A stretch of DNA of 64,000 nt from Piscinibacter defluvii. Lineage in GTDB: Bacteria; Pseudomonadota; Gammaproteobacteria; Burkholderiales; Burkholderiaceae_C. Made by a program: the position numbers and the translations under genes. The notes under the pieces are model-generated. The model saw nothing but the letters and a program-made list of their open reading frames with translations, searched no databases and was not told the DNA's origin. The stretch is taken from the NCBI RefSeq assembly GCF_004011805.1, contig NZ_RCHJ01000006.1, forward strand, positions 310,001 through 374,000. The letters run 5' to 3'. Numbering within the stretch: position 1 is the stretch's first letter; each line of letters starts with the position of its first letter. Shown piece by piece: positions 16,243 through 23,970 of this stretch.

Positions 16243-18213
16243 TCAAGGCTCGGGCGTCAGGGCCTGCACGGCCGCCTCGGCCAGCCGCTGCCAGCGGGCA
16301 TGCGGCCAGTTCTTCAGGTAGCGCTGGAACTGCCGCCGGGTCGAGGACACCGCGAAGGCCTGCGGGCCGACGCTCTCGACGATCTGGCGGCAGCTCTCGG
16401 CCACGCGCTGCGCCGCCTCGCCGGCCTTGTAGCCGCGGCCCTGGTAGACGCTGCCCAGCAGGTCGAGCTCGGCCAGCGTGCCGAGCGCCCAGGCGCGCGC
16501 CTCCCCGGCGCTGCCGCGCAGCTGCCATTCGGCGACCTGCCGCGCCGCCCGCCACCAGTCGCCGTAGCGCTCGCGCAGCGCCGCCTCGCCGCCCTCGGGC
16601 AGCAGCGCGGGCGTGCTGCAGACCGAGAGGAACTGCGTGGCCGCCCAGTGGTTGGTCGGGTCGGTCTCCAGCGCCTGCCGGTAGGCGTCGCGCGAGGCGC
16701 GGTAGGCCTGCAGCGCGCATTCGGCGGCCTGCGGGTCGGCGCCGCCGCGGGCCCGCCCGGCCCAGGCGATCGCGATGCGCTTCTCGCTCGCGCCGCGCAT
16801 GCCCAGCGCCTCGGCATGGGCGCGCGCCTGCTGCAGCCGCTCGGCCTTCGCGGCCGTCTCCAGACGTCGCGCGCTGCGCTCGATCCAGCTCTCGTGCTCG
16901 GCGCGGATCGCCTCGGCCAGCTGGTCGAACTCCGCCGCCTGGGCCGCGCCGAGCGCGTCGCGTGCGGCCAGGGCATCCATGCGCTTGAAGCGCACGTCCA
17001 GGCGCGCGCGCACCTGGCGGTCGCGGAAGGCCTCGACGCGGGCCTCGAAGTCCCACGGCGACACCGCATAGGCGACGATGCTCGCCCAGTCGTGTGCATG
17101 GGTGACCTCGGTGCTCAGGCGCTGGCGCAGCAGGTGCAGCACGCGGCGCGGGTCCTCGCCGGCGAGCAGCCGGCCGTACAGCGTGTCGACCGCGACGTTC
17201 GAGCCGCTCATGTAGAGCGGGAACTGCGAGGCCACGACCCACGGGATGCCGGCCTCGTGCAGCGCGTGCGCGATGCTGCCGCCGGGCACGATCACCGAGT
17301 CGACCGCGCCGGAATCGCAGGTCGCCAGCGACACCAGCACCGGCCGGCCCTTGCGCGCGCCGTCGACGCCGGCGCCGCACAGCGCGATCGCGAGCGTCTT
17401 GCCGTCCACCACCTGCGGCTCGTCGGAGCCGGCGCCGGCGCGCAGCGCGATGCCGTAGACGCCCTGCTCCGATTCCTTGGTCTCGGCGCCATGGGCCAGC
17501 AGGTGGACATGGGTGTAGTCGTTGCGGCGGCACTCGTCGGCGATGTCCTTCAGGCTCGCCTCGGGCAGCACCGTGAGCAGGCCGCGCACGCTCGGCAGGC
17601 GGTCGGCGGGGGCGTCGCCGATCTCCACGTAGGGCTCGATCGCGCGCCGCAACGCGTTCACGTGCTCCTGCGCCGGCACCGGTGCCAGGCCGCGCGGCGT
17701 GGCGAATGCGAACAGGATGCGCGGCTTGCGGTCCCAGGGCACCTCGACCGGCTCGTTGCGGCGGATCTCGCGCGTGATCACGGTCGGCGTGTGCAGCAGC
17801 AGCGGCGCGCCCGAGCCGGGGAAATGGTCCGGCGCGATGGCAGCCTCGAAGGGCACCATCGAGAGCTCCAGCGCGGAGATCGACAGCCGCAGGTGCGCCA
17901 GCGCGCTGCCGTCGCGACCGAGGCCGTGCAGCGCGCTCTGCAGCCCCGGCACCTGTCCGAGCACGCGGCCGACCGCCTCGCCGAGCTCGCGCAGTTCGGC
18001 CTCGCGCTGCGCCGGCGGCACGGGCACGCCGCCCTGCACGTAGCGCAGGCGCGCCAGCCGGGCCAGCAGCTGGCGGTGCTCCCAGGGCAGGAACACCGTC
18101 TGCGGCGCCGACGCGCCGCCCAGCGCGATGTAGGGCGTCAGCGGCGAGAGCAGCTGGTTGTGTGCCGGGCCGCCGCGCAGCAGCTCGATCTTGGTGGAGC
18201 GGATGTCCGGCAT
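16243..18213 (-). CDS. CHAT-domain (caspase-like) protease with TPR-like C-terminal region
   Basis: A 656-residue protein. Residues ~100-330 are a CHAT domain, a clan CD cysteine protease related to caspases and separases. The catalytic dyad is visible: His241 in THVHLLAHGAE and Cys299 in LVSLATCDSGAV, each after a hydrophobic strand. The region LRLSISALELSMVPFEAA is the usual strand/helix pair at the domain start. Residues ~400-650 are helical with a TPR-like unit (ALQAYRASRDAYRQALETDP), probably for partner binding. No signal peptide. ATG 18211-18213 is preferred; the frame further upstream overlaps the metallophosphoesterase gene. The two genes are 10 bases apart and surely one operon. Substrate and role are unknown; CHAT proteases elsewhere act in programmed death or immunity modules. 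Confidence 0.85.
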   Translation of the reverse strand: MPDIRSTKIELLRGGPAHNQLLSPLTPYIALGGASAPQTVFLPWEHRQLLARLARLRYVQGGVPVPPAQREAELRELGEAVGRVLGQVPGLQSALHGLGRDGSALAHLRLSISALELSMVPFEAAIAPDHFPGSGAPLLLHTPTVITREIRRNEPVEVPWDRKPRILFAFATPRGLAPVPAQEHVNALRRAIEPYVEIGDAPADRLPSVRGLLTVLPEASLKDIADECRRNDYTHVHLLAHGAETKESEQGVYGIALRAGAGSDEPQVVDGKTLAIALCGAGVDGARKGRPVLVSLATCDSGAVDSVIVPGGSIAHALHEAGIPWVVASQFPLYMSGSNVAVDTLYGRLLAGEDPRRVLHLLRQRLSTEVTHAHDWASIVAYAVSPWDFEARVEAFRDRQVRARLDVRFKRMDALAARDALGAAQAAEFDQLAEAIRAEHESWIERSARRLETAAKAERLQQARAHAEALGMRGASEKRIAIAWAGRARGGADPQAAECALQAYRASRDAYRQALETDPTNHWAATQFLSVCSTPALLPEGGEAALRERYGDWWRAARQVAEWQLRGSAGEARAWALGTLAELDLLGSVYQGRGYKAGEAAQRVAESCRQIVESVGPQAFAVSSTRRQFQRYLKNWPHARWQRLAEAAVQALTPEP

Positions 18214-18223
18214 GACGCTGCGC

Positions 18224-19714
18224 TCAGCCACGGCGCAGTTCGCCGAGCACGGTCGGCGCCGCCTTGCCGTCGCCCTCGATGCGGTTGAGCCGCCCGCGCA
18301 CGCCGGCGCCGTCGGCCGCGATCTCGATCTCGGTGGTCCAGTCCAGCACCAGCGGCTGGCCGCCGACCTGCGCGGCATCGAGCGTCGCCATGCGGCCGTC
18401 GATCAGCGTGTCGTAGACCGGCTTGAACGCGGCCGTGTCGCGCAGCATCGCCTCGGTGAAGCGCATCAGCCGGATCCAGGTGCCGCTGTTGAAGTAGAGC
18501 CGGCCGTCGTCCAGGCGCAGCGCGCGGGCCAGGTGGGTGTGGCCGGTGACCACGATGTCGACGCCCGGGCCGACGGTCTTCATCACGTCGGCGCAGGTCG
18601 CGTCCGGGTCGGCCGGGTCGAAGGTCTTGTCGCCCTTGAGCCAGTCGAGCAGCGCGCGGCGCAAGGCCTCCGGCTTGTCGATGCCGCGGATCCAGCCGGT
18701 CAGGCGGTCCCAGATCAGCTGCCCGGTGCCCAGCGTGGCGTCGCCCGGCGGCGCCGCCGGGGCACCGGCCAGCTGGCCCTCCGCCGCCAGCAGCATGTCG
18801 TCGGCGGCGCGATGCGGCTGCTGCGCCGCGCGCAGGTTCGGCCCGAGCAGCTGCTCGAGCGCGGCCGGCGTGGCGCTGGCGGCGGCCGCCGGTTCGGCGA
18901 AGCCGTCGGCCGGCAGCCGCTGGTCGAGCTGGCCCTGGCCGCGCACCTGCTCGCCGACGATGCCCACCAGCTCGCCGAGCTTCTGCATCTGGCCCGGATC
19001 GATCACCATCAGCGTGCCGACCGCCGCCGAGTTCTCCGGCTTCAGCAGGTCGATCCACGCGTAGCGCCGCTTCACCGCGTTCATGACCTCCTTGACCATC
19101 TTGGTGCCGGCGTTGGGGCGCCACTGCGCGCCGTCGAACGGCTGGTCGGCGTTGAGCCGCCGCCCGACACGCGCCAGGTCCTCGTAGCGGTTGTAGTTCC
19201 ACGCATCGACCTCGTTGCCGTGCGTGCAGTAGACGCGCGCCTCGCCGACGCGGCAGGTGTAGCCGGCGCCGGTGGTGGAGAACTCGACGCGCGCACGCGC
19301 GGCCAGGTCGTCGCCGGCCAGGCGCGCCAGGATCAGCCGCTGCACCGCCGGGAAGGCGACCTCGATGTCGTGGTTGCCGATCACGAACACCAGGCAACGC
19401 CCGGGGGTGCGCGCGAACTGCGCCAGCGCGTCCCAGATCGGCCCGAACGACTCGTCGCCCATGATGCGGCCGACCACCTGCTGCGACTGCTCGATGGCGA
19501 CGTAGGCCCCGCCCAGGTCTTCGGCCAGGGTGTCGAACACGTCGCCGTTGAGCACCAGCGCGACCGACTCGCCGGGGCGCTCGGCGGCCAGCCGCCGCAC
19601 GTAGTTGGCCAGCCGTCCGGCCTCGCGCAGGATCTGGAAGCCGGGCTGGCCGCCCATGTGGATGTCCGAGATCACGTGGATCGCGGCGTGTTGCGGCAGT
19701 TCGACGAGGCTCAT
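18224..19714 (-). CDS. Calcineurin-like metallophosphoesterase
   Basis: A 496-residue protein with all five metal-binding motifs of the calcineurin-like phosphoesterase fold: SDIHMGG (Asp17, His19), NGDVFD (Asp58), GNHDIE, CTHGNE and GHTH near the C terminus. It is much longer than simple phosphodiesterases: about 200 residues, Ala/Gln-rich and helical, are inserted between the CTHGNE and GHTH motifs (~250-385). Cytoplasmic by sequence. The frame is open 20 codons upstream, but ATG 19712-19714 (MSLVELPQHAAIHVISDIHM) places the first strand near the N terminus as usual. It precedes the CHAT protease gene by 10 bases and is divergent from a lipase gene. Substrate (nucleotide, protein or lipid phosphate) cannot be told from the sequence. 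Confidence 0.88.
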   Translation of the reverse strand: MSLVELPQHAAIHVISDIHMGGQPGFQILREAGRLANYVRRLAAERPGESVALVLNGDVFDTLAEDLGGAYVAIEQSQQVVGRIMGDESFGPIWDALAQFARTPGRCLVFVIGNHDIEVAFPAVQRLILARLAGDDLAARARVEFSTTGAGYTCRVGEARVYCTHGNEVDAWNYNRYEDLARVGRRLNADQPFDGAQWRPNAGTKMVKEVMNAVKRRYAWIDLLKPENSAAVGTLMVIDPGQMQKLGELVGIVGEQVRGQGQLDQRLPADGFAEPAAAASATPAALEQLLGPNLRAAQQPHRAADDMLLAAEGQLAGAPAAPPGDATLGTGQLIWDRLTGWIRGIDKPEALRRALLDWLKGDKTFDPADPDATCADVMKTVGPGVDIVVTGHTHLARALRLDDGRLYFNSGTWIRLMRFTEAMLRDTAAFKPVYDTLIDGRMATLDAAQVGGQPLVLDWTTEIEIAADGAGVRGRLNRIEGDGKAAPTVLGELRRG

Positions 19715-19837
19715 CACACGGCTCCGGGTTCGCGGCGGTGGCGGATCATCGGCACCGGCGCTCGGCCGTGTCAATGCCGCAGCTCATCCGCGATCCCCAT
19801 TGCGCGGGACGCGCCGGCACGCGCATGATCGACGCCC

Positions 19838-20683
19838 ATGCTTCCCTACGACGCCACCCGCGAGGCGCTATACCGCAGTGAACGGCGCGCCACGCTGTTC
19901 GTGGCCGGTGCGGTGCTGCCGCTGCCGCAGATCGCGATGGAGGCGGCCCGGCTCGCCTACGTGCGCGCCGAGACCCTGCCGGCCGAGCGGGCGCGGCTCG
20001 ACGAGGCGCTGGGGCGTGTCGGCTTCGGCCCGGTCACGCTGTTCGTGCACGCGGACAGCGGCAGCTATGCCTACGGCACGCGGCGCAGCAGCGACGGCAC
20101 GCGCCTGGTCGCGTTCCGCGGCACGCAGCCCGACGACCTGGACGACCTGCTGACCGACCTGAACTTCCCGCCCGTCGAGTGGCCCGAGACCGGCGGCCGC
20201 GTGCACGCCGGGTTTGCGCGCGCCTGCCGCGGCCTGCGCGCCGAGGTCGAGGCCTGGCTGGGTGGCGCCGGCAGCGGCAGTGGGGCGCTGGTGCTGACCG
20301 GGCACAGCCTGGGCGCGGCGATCGCCACGCTTTCGGCAACGCTGCTGCGGCCCTCGCTGCTCGTCACGCTCGGCTCGCCGCGGGTCGGCAATGCCGGCTT
20401 CGCCGCGGCGCTGGATGGCGTGCCGGGTGCGCGCTACGTCAACTGCACCGACATCGTCACCCGCGTGCCGCCGCCGGCGCTCGACTACGTGCACGTGCGC
20501 GCGCCGAGCTACATCGATTCAGCGGGCCGCCTGCGCGAGGATCCCTCCGAGGCGGCGATGGAGGCCGACGGCCGCCGCGCCAAGCTGGCGTACCTGCTGC
20601 AGCAGGCCTGGTGGCCGGGCCACGTGGGGCTGCGCAGCTTCGCCGACCACGCGCCGGTCAACTACCTGCGCGCCTTCTTCTGA
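19838..20683 (+). CDS. Class 3 (alpha/beta hydrolase) lipase-like protein
   Basis: A 281-residue hydrolase of the fungal-type class 3 lipase family. The nucleophile elbow is GHSLGAA with Ser157. Other family marks are LVAFRGTQPDDLDDLLTDLN before it, LVTLGSPRVGN after it (containing the next acidic/structural positions) and NCTDIVTRVPP, with a late His candidate in SFADHAPVNYL. There is no evident signal peptide, so it may act on cytoplasmic or membrane lipid. A -10-like CATGAT ends 8 nt before the ATG and no Shine-Dalgarno is visible, suggesting a leaderless message. Divergent from the metallophosphoesterase-CHAT pair with 123 bases between starts. Confidence 0.85.
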   Translation: MLPYDATREALYRSERRATLFVAGAVLPLPQIAMEAARLAYVRAETLPAERARLDEALGRVGFGPVTLFVHADSGSYAYGTRRSSDGTRLVAFRGTQPDDLDDLLTDLNFPPVEWPETGGRVHAGFARACRGLRAEVEAWLGGAGSGSGALVLTGHSLGAAIATLSATLLRPSLLVTLGSPRVGNAGFAAALDGVPGARYVNCTDIVTRVPPPALDYVHVRAPSYIDSAGRLREDPSEAAMEADGRRAKLAYLLQQAWWPGHVGLRSFADHAPVNYLRAFF

Positions 20684-20923
20684 CACCGCGCCGGCCTCGA
20701 TCAGGATGCGGGCGCCGGCGCGCTCGGCCCCGATCAGCACCTGCGCCCGCGGCGCGAGCAGCATGTGCTCGCCGGCATCGAGGAAGTGGTCGTCGGGATC
20801 GCCGCAACGGGTGATCCAGACGCGGCCGGCGGCCACGCGCAGGCGCACCGGTTCGTGCTGCTGCCAGCGCAGCAGGCGTCCGGGGGCGAGCTGAAGCTCG
20901 ACGGGGGGTTCGAAGCGGAGCAT
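20519..20923 (-). CDS. DUF2917-family protein
   Basis: A 134-residue protein whose first ~90 residues match the DUF2917 pattern: a small cupin-like beta domain (RLRVAAGRVWITRCGDPDDH, then DAGEHMLLAP). The last ~45 residues are probably non-conserved read-on, because the gene runs antisense into the final 165 bases of the lipase gene before a stop occurs. ATG 20921-20923 has GAGG about 9 bases upstream. In Burkholderiales these genes commonly sit divergent from a MocR-type regulator, exactly as here, suggesting control by it. Molecular function unknown. Confidence 0.72.
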   Translation of the reverse strand: MLRFEPPVELQLAPGRLLRWQQHEPVRLRVAAGRVWITRCGDPDDHFLDAGEHMLLAPRAQVLIGAERAGARILIEAGAVSEEGAQVVDRRVVGEAAQPHVARPPGLLQQVRQLGAAAVGLHRRLGGILAQAAR

Positions 20924-21028
20924 GGCGACATCCTCGAGTGGCTGGGTCGCCAGTGTTCCGCCGGGCGCGCCGGCGCAACAGCGCCAGCGCTGCCCGAACT
21001 GCGCCAGCACAGAAGGGTGCCAGCGCCG

Positions 21029-21067
21029 CTCTGTACCGGTGCCCTATGGTCACCTCTGTACTGGTAC
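21029..21067. promoter_or_regulatory. Direct-repeat operator between DUF2917 gene and mocR-type gene
   Basis: Two 14-bp repeats in the same orientation, CTCTGTACCGGTGC (21029-21042) and CTCTGTACTGGTAC (21054-21067), differ at 2 of 14 positions and are 25 bp apart, start to start. MocR regulators commonly bind direct repeats in the divergent promoter next to their own gene. The second repeat overlaps the -35 region implied by the CACAAT -10 at 21086-21091, which fits autoregulation. Confidence 0.6.
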
Positions 21068-21098
21068 GGGCTCCGCCGCGCAGTCCACAATGCCCGGC

Positions 21099-22583
21099 AT
21101 GGACGCCGCATCCGCCCCCGGCCCCCTGTACCAGCGCATCGCCGGGCAGCTCGAGGCGGCCATCGCCAGCGGTGCGCTGCGCGCCGGCACGCGGCTGCCC
21201 TCGGTGCGCCAGCTCAGCCAGCAGCACGGCGTGAGCATGAGCACCGCGCTGCAGGTCTACCGCAGCCTGGAGAACCGCGGCCTGGTGCAGGCGCGCCCCA
21301 AGTCGGGCTACTTCGTCGCCCCGCGCGTGCCCACGCTGCCCGAGCCGATGCTCGACCTGCGCATGGCCCCGCCCTCGCTGGTCAACATGGACCAGGTGCT
21401 GCAGGAGTTCCTGTGGATCGTCAACGATCCGCTCGCGGTGCCCTCGTTCCACGCCCAGCCGGCGCGCACCCTGCTGCCCGAGGCCAAGCTGCAGCACCTG
21501 ATGGCCGGCGTGAACCGGCGCCACCCGGAGTACGCGTCGCGCTGCCAGATGGAAGGCAGCCCGGCGCTGCGCCAGGAGATCGCGCGCCGTGCGGTCAGCT
21601 CGGGCGTGCAGCTGCGGCCCGAGGAGATCGTCATCACCAACGGCGGGATGGAGGCGGTCTACCTCGCGCTGCGCTCGGTGGCGCAGGCCGGCGACACCAT
21701 CGTGCTGGAGTCGCCGACCTACTTCCACCTGCTGCAGGTGATCGAGAGCCTGGGCATGCGCGCGCTCGAGATCCCCACGCATCCGAGGGACGGCATCTCG
21801 CTCGAGGCGCTCGACTTCGCGACGCAGCAGCCCGGCGCGGTGCGCGCCTGCGTGCTGCTGCCGAACTTCCCCAACCCGATGGGCAGCCTGATGCCGCCGG
21901 AGCGCAAGCGCGCGCTGGTGCAGATGATGGGCGAGCGCGGCATCACGATCATCGAGAGCGACATCTACGGCGAGATCCACTTCGGCGAGCAGCGCCCGCC
22001 GGTGCTCAAGCACTTCGACCCGGACGGCGACATCATTCTGTGCTCGGCCTTCACCAAGACCGTCGCGCCGGGCTACCGCATCGGCTGGGTCGCGCCCGGG
22101 CGGCATTTCCTCAAGACCCAGGCGCTCAAGTTCCGCACCTCGGTGGCCTGCCCGATGGTGACGCAGGAGGTGCTGGCGCAGTTCATCCGCGACGGCGGCT
22201 ACGACCACCACCTGCGCCGCCTGCGCGCCGCGCTGAAGACGCAGATGCTGCAGATGGCCGACGCGGTGGCGCGCCACTTCCCGATGGGCTGCCGGCTCTC
22301 GCTGCCGCAGGGCGGCATGATGCTGTGGATCGAGCTGCCGAAGCACGTCGATTCGCGCGAGGTGTTCGCGATGGCGCGGCTCGAGCACATCGGCGTCGCG
22401 CCCGGTGCGGCCTTCTCCACCACGCGGCGCTTCGACCACTTCATCCGCCTGCAGTACGGCGAGCCCTTCACCGCGCGCACCGAGGCGGCGCTGAAGAAGC
22501 TCGGGCAGATCGTGGCCCGGCTGGCGCAGGCCGGCCCGGCGGCGCCGGAGCGCGCGCCGAACCGTGCGCCGGCGCCGGCCTGA
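21099..22583 (+). CDS. MocR-type transcriptional regulator (GntR winged helix + aminotransferase fold)
   Basis: A 494-residue PLP-dependent regulator. Residues ~8-75 are the GntR winged helix-turn-helix (PLYQRIAGQLEAAIASGALR, then LPSVRQLSQQHGVSMSTALQ). Residues ~110-470 are an aminotransferase class I fold with the PLP lysine in CSAFTKTVAPGYRIGW. An ATG at 21090 is also in frame, but the -10-like CACAAT at 21086-21091 ends 7 nt before ATG 21099, favouring 21099. The direct-repeat operator just upstream supports autoregulation and control of the divergent DUF2917 gene. The effector (an amino acid or vitamin B6 form) is unknown. Confidence 0.92.
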   Translation: MDAASAPGPLYQRIAGQLEAAIASGALRAGTRLPSVRQLSQQHGVSMSTALQVYRSLENRGLVQARPKSGYFVAPRVPTLPEPMLDLRMAPPSLVNMDQVLQEFLWIVNDPLAVPSFHAQPARTLLPEAKLQHLMAGVNRRHPEYASRCQMEGSPALRQEIARRAVSSGVQLRPEEIVITNGGMEAVYLALRSVAQAGDTIVLESPTYFHLLQVIESLGMRALEIPTHPRDGISLEALDFATQQPGAVRACVLLPNFPNPMGSLMPPERKRALVQMMGERGITIIESDIYGEIHFGEQRPPVLKHFDPDGDIILCSAFTKTVAPGYRIGWVAPGRHFLKTQALKFRTSVACPMVTQEVLAQFIRDGGYDHHLRRLRAALKTQMLQMADAVARHFPMGCRLSLPQGGMMLWIELPKHVDSREVFAMARLEHIGVAPGAAFSTTRRFDHFIRLQYGEPFTARTEAALKKLGQIVARLAQAGPAAPERAPNRAPAPA

Positions 22584-22592
22584 GCGCGGCGC

Positions 22593-23120
22593 TCAGCAGA
22601 GCACGTCGTCGACGATGCGCACCTGGTGCAGCGCCGCCTGCGCCTGCGTGTTGGCGCGCGTGACGGTGGCCTCGATCCAGTACGCACTGCGGTTGAAGTT
22701 CAGCGAGACGCCGCAGCCGGCGTAGTTCCAGACGCTCTGCGCCGCGGGCGAGGCCGGCGAGGCATCGCTGTTGAGCGACATGCGCAGCGCCACCGCGCCG
22801 GTGACGAAGTTGTGCTCGTACAGGCGCACGAACACCTGCGCACCGGCACCGCTGTCGACGAAGCGCACCCCGAGGCCCACCGGGCCGGCGATGCCCCTGC
22901 GGTCGAAGGTGTCGGTGACGTTGCAGCGCACGCGGATGGTCCTGGGAAAGACCGCGCCGCCAACCGAGACCGACTGCAGCGACTGCACCGCGGTGCCGAG
23001 GCTGTCGTCGTCGGGCAGGCAGGTCGAGCCGGTGGTGGTCCAGGGGCCGGCCTGGGCGCTGCCGAAGAAGCCCAGCAGCAGGGAGGTCGCGGCCAGCAGG
23101 CGGTGAAGGGGTCGGTTCAT
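22593..23120 (-). CDS. Exported hypothetical protein
   Basis: A 175-residue protein with a clear Sec signal peptide (MNRPLHRLLAATSLLLGFFG, cleavage expected after SAQA near residue 24). The mature part is beta-rich with four cysteines (STCLPDD, VRCNVTD, AGCGVSLN and a C-terminal Cys), likely two periplasmic or secreted disulfides. I recognise no family. GGAGAA precedes the ATG. It follows the lipoprotein gene (23166-23795) by 45 bases on the same strand, probably one operon, and ends 9 bases from the convergent MocR gene. Confidence 0.75.
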   Translation of the reverse strand: MNRPLHRLLAATSLLLGFFGSAQAGPWTTTGSTCLPDDDSLGTAVQSLQSVSVGGAVFPRTIRVRCNVTDTFDRRGIAGPVGLGVRFVDSGAGAQVFVRLYEHNFVTGAVALRMSLNSDASPASPAAQSVWNYAGCGVSLNFNRSAYWIEATVTRANTQAQAALHQVRIVDDVLC

Positions 23121-23165
23121 GGTGGTTCTCCAGGCAGAGGGTCGAGAGGGGCGATGACGACGGGG

Positions 23166-23795
23166 TCAGCGGGTCAGGTAGAGCAGGCCGGGCGTGCTGT
23201 CCCCGGGGTCGCGCGGCATGCTTTCGGCGCTGGTGAAGCCGCCGCCGGTGGCGCCGAGCAGCACCGGCAGCAGGTCGTCGAGCGACGCGGCGGCACCGGG
23301 CGCGAGGCCGATGCGGCAGGTGCGCGCACGGCAGTCGATCTGCTGCACGGCCGCGGCGACTCCGTCGCCGGCCTGCGCCAGGGCGCTGCGCAGGTCCTGG
23401 CTGGCCGCGCGGCTCCAGTGCGCATCCGGCACCTCGTGCTGGAAGCCGGCCTCGGCACGGGCCAGGCGCAGGCGGTCGTCCTCCGCCACGGGCGGCGGCT
23501 CCGGCTCGGCCGGCCGCGCGGCGGGGAAGGTGCCGGCATCGACGCGGCGGCGCAGTTCGGCCACCTCGGCGCGCAGCAGGGCGAGCTCGCGGCGCAGGTC
23601 GGACGGCGCTTCGGCGTCGCGCGGGGGGGTGACCGGTGGCGCGGGCGCCGCAGCCAGCACGGCGACCGGTGCGGCGACCGGTGCGGCGACGGCCCGGGGC
23701 GCGGGCGGCGTCGCCTCTTCGCTGCTGCTGCCGCCGCCGCAGCCGGCGGCCGCGATCGCGAAGGCGCAGGTGCAGAGGATGTGCAGGCGGCTCAT
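23166..23795 (-). CDS. Putative lipoprotein with coiled-coil segment
   Basis: A 209-residue protein starting MSRLHILCTCAFAIAAAGCG. The AAGC lipobox at ~16-19 predicts a lipid-anchored protein. It continues with a Ser/Glu/Pro/Ala-rich tether, a short coiled coil (DLRRELALLRAEVAELRRRV, ~70-90) and a C-terminal folded domain with a Cys pair (IDCRARTCRIGL). That arrangement resembles other small proteobacterial lipoproteins of unknown role. The frame is open 30 codons further upstream, but the signal peptide fixes the start at 23793-23795. Likely co-transcribed with the exported protein gene downstream. Confidence 0.72.
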   Translation of the reverse strand: MSRLHILCTCAFAIAAAGCGGGSSSEEATPPAPRAVAAPVAAPVAVLAAAPAPPVTPPRDAEAPSDLRRELALLRAEVAELRRRVDAGTFPAARPAEPEPPPVAEDDRLRLARAEAGFQHEVPDAHWSRAASQDLRSALAQAGDGVAAAVQQIDCRARTCRIGLAPGAAASLDDLLPVLLGATGGGFTSAESMPRDPGDSTPGLLYLTR

Positions 23796-23917
23796 CGAAG
23801 GCTCCTCGTCGTTGGCGAGGAGGCATTCGATGCGCGTGCGCTTCCCAGTGCATCCCGCTGCGGCGCCGTGTACCGACGCCGGCATCGCACGATCGCTGCA
23901 CGACGCGGCGAAAGCGC

Positions 23918-23953
23918 CGCGCCCCGCGGGGCCGGCGGGCCGCGCGGGGCGCG
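23918..23953 (-). terminator. Hairpin after the C11 protease gene
   Basis: A perfect 10-bp inverted repeat, CGCGCCCCGC (23918-23927) and GCGGGGCGCG (23944-23953), with a 16-nt loop, begins 17 bases after the stop of the protease gene. On the minus strand it is followed by GGCGCTTTCGC, so the T-run is poor; termination is likely but not certain. Confidence 0.45.
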
Positions 23954-23970
23954 TGCGGGTCAGCGGTGGA

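Noticed and set aside
14431-18288. A 1285-codon plus-strand frame covering narX and the CHAT gene.
   Set aside because: Same kind of GC-driven shadow. It crosses an intergenic promoter and two clearly real genes.
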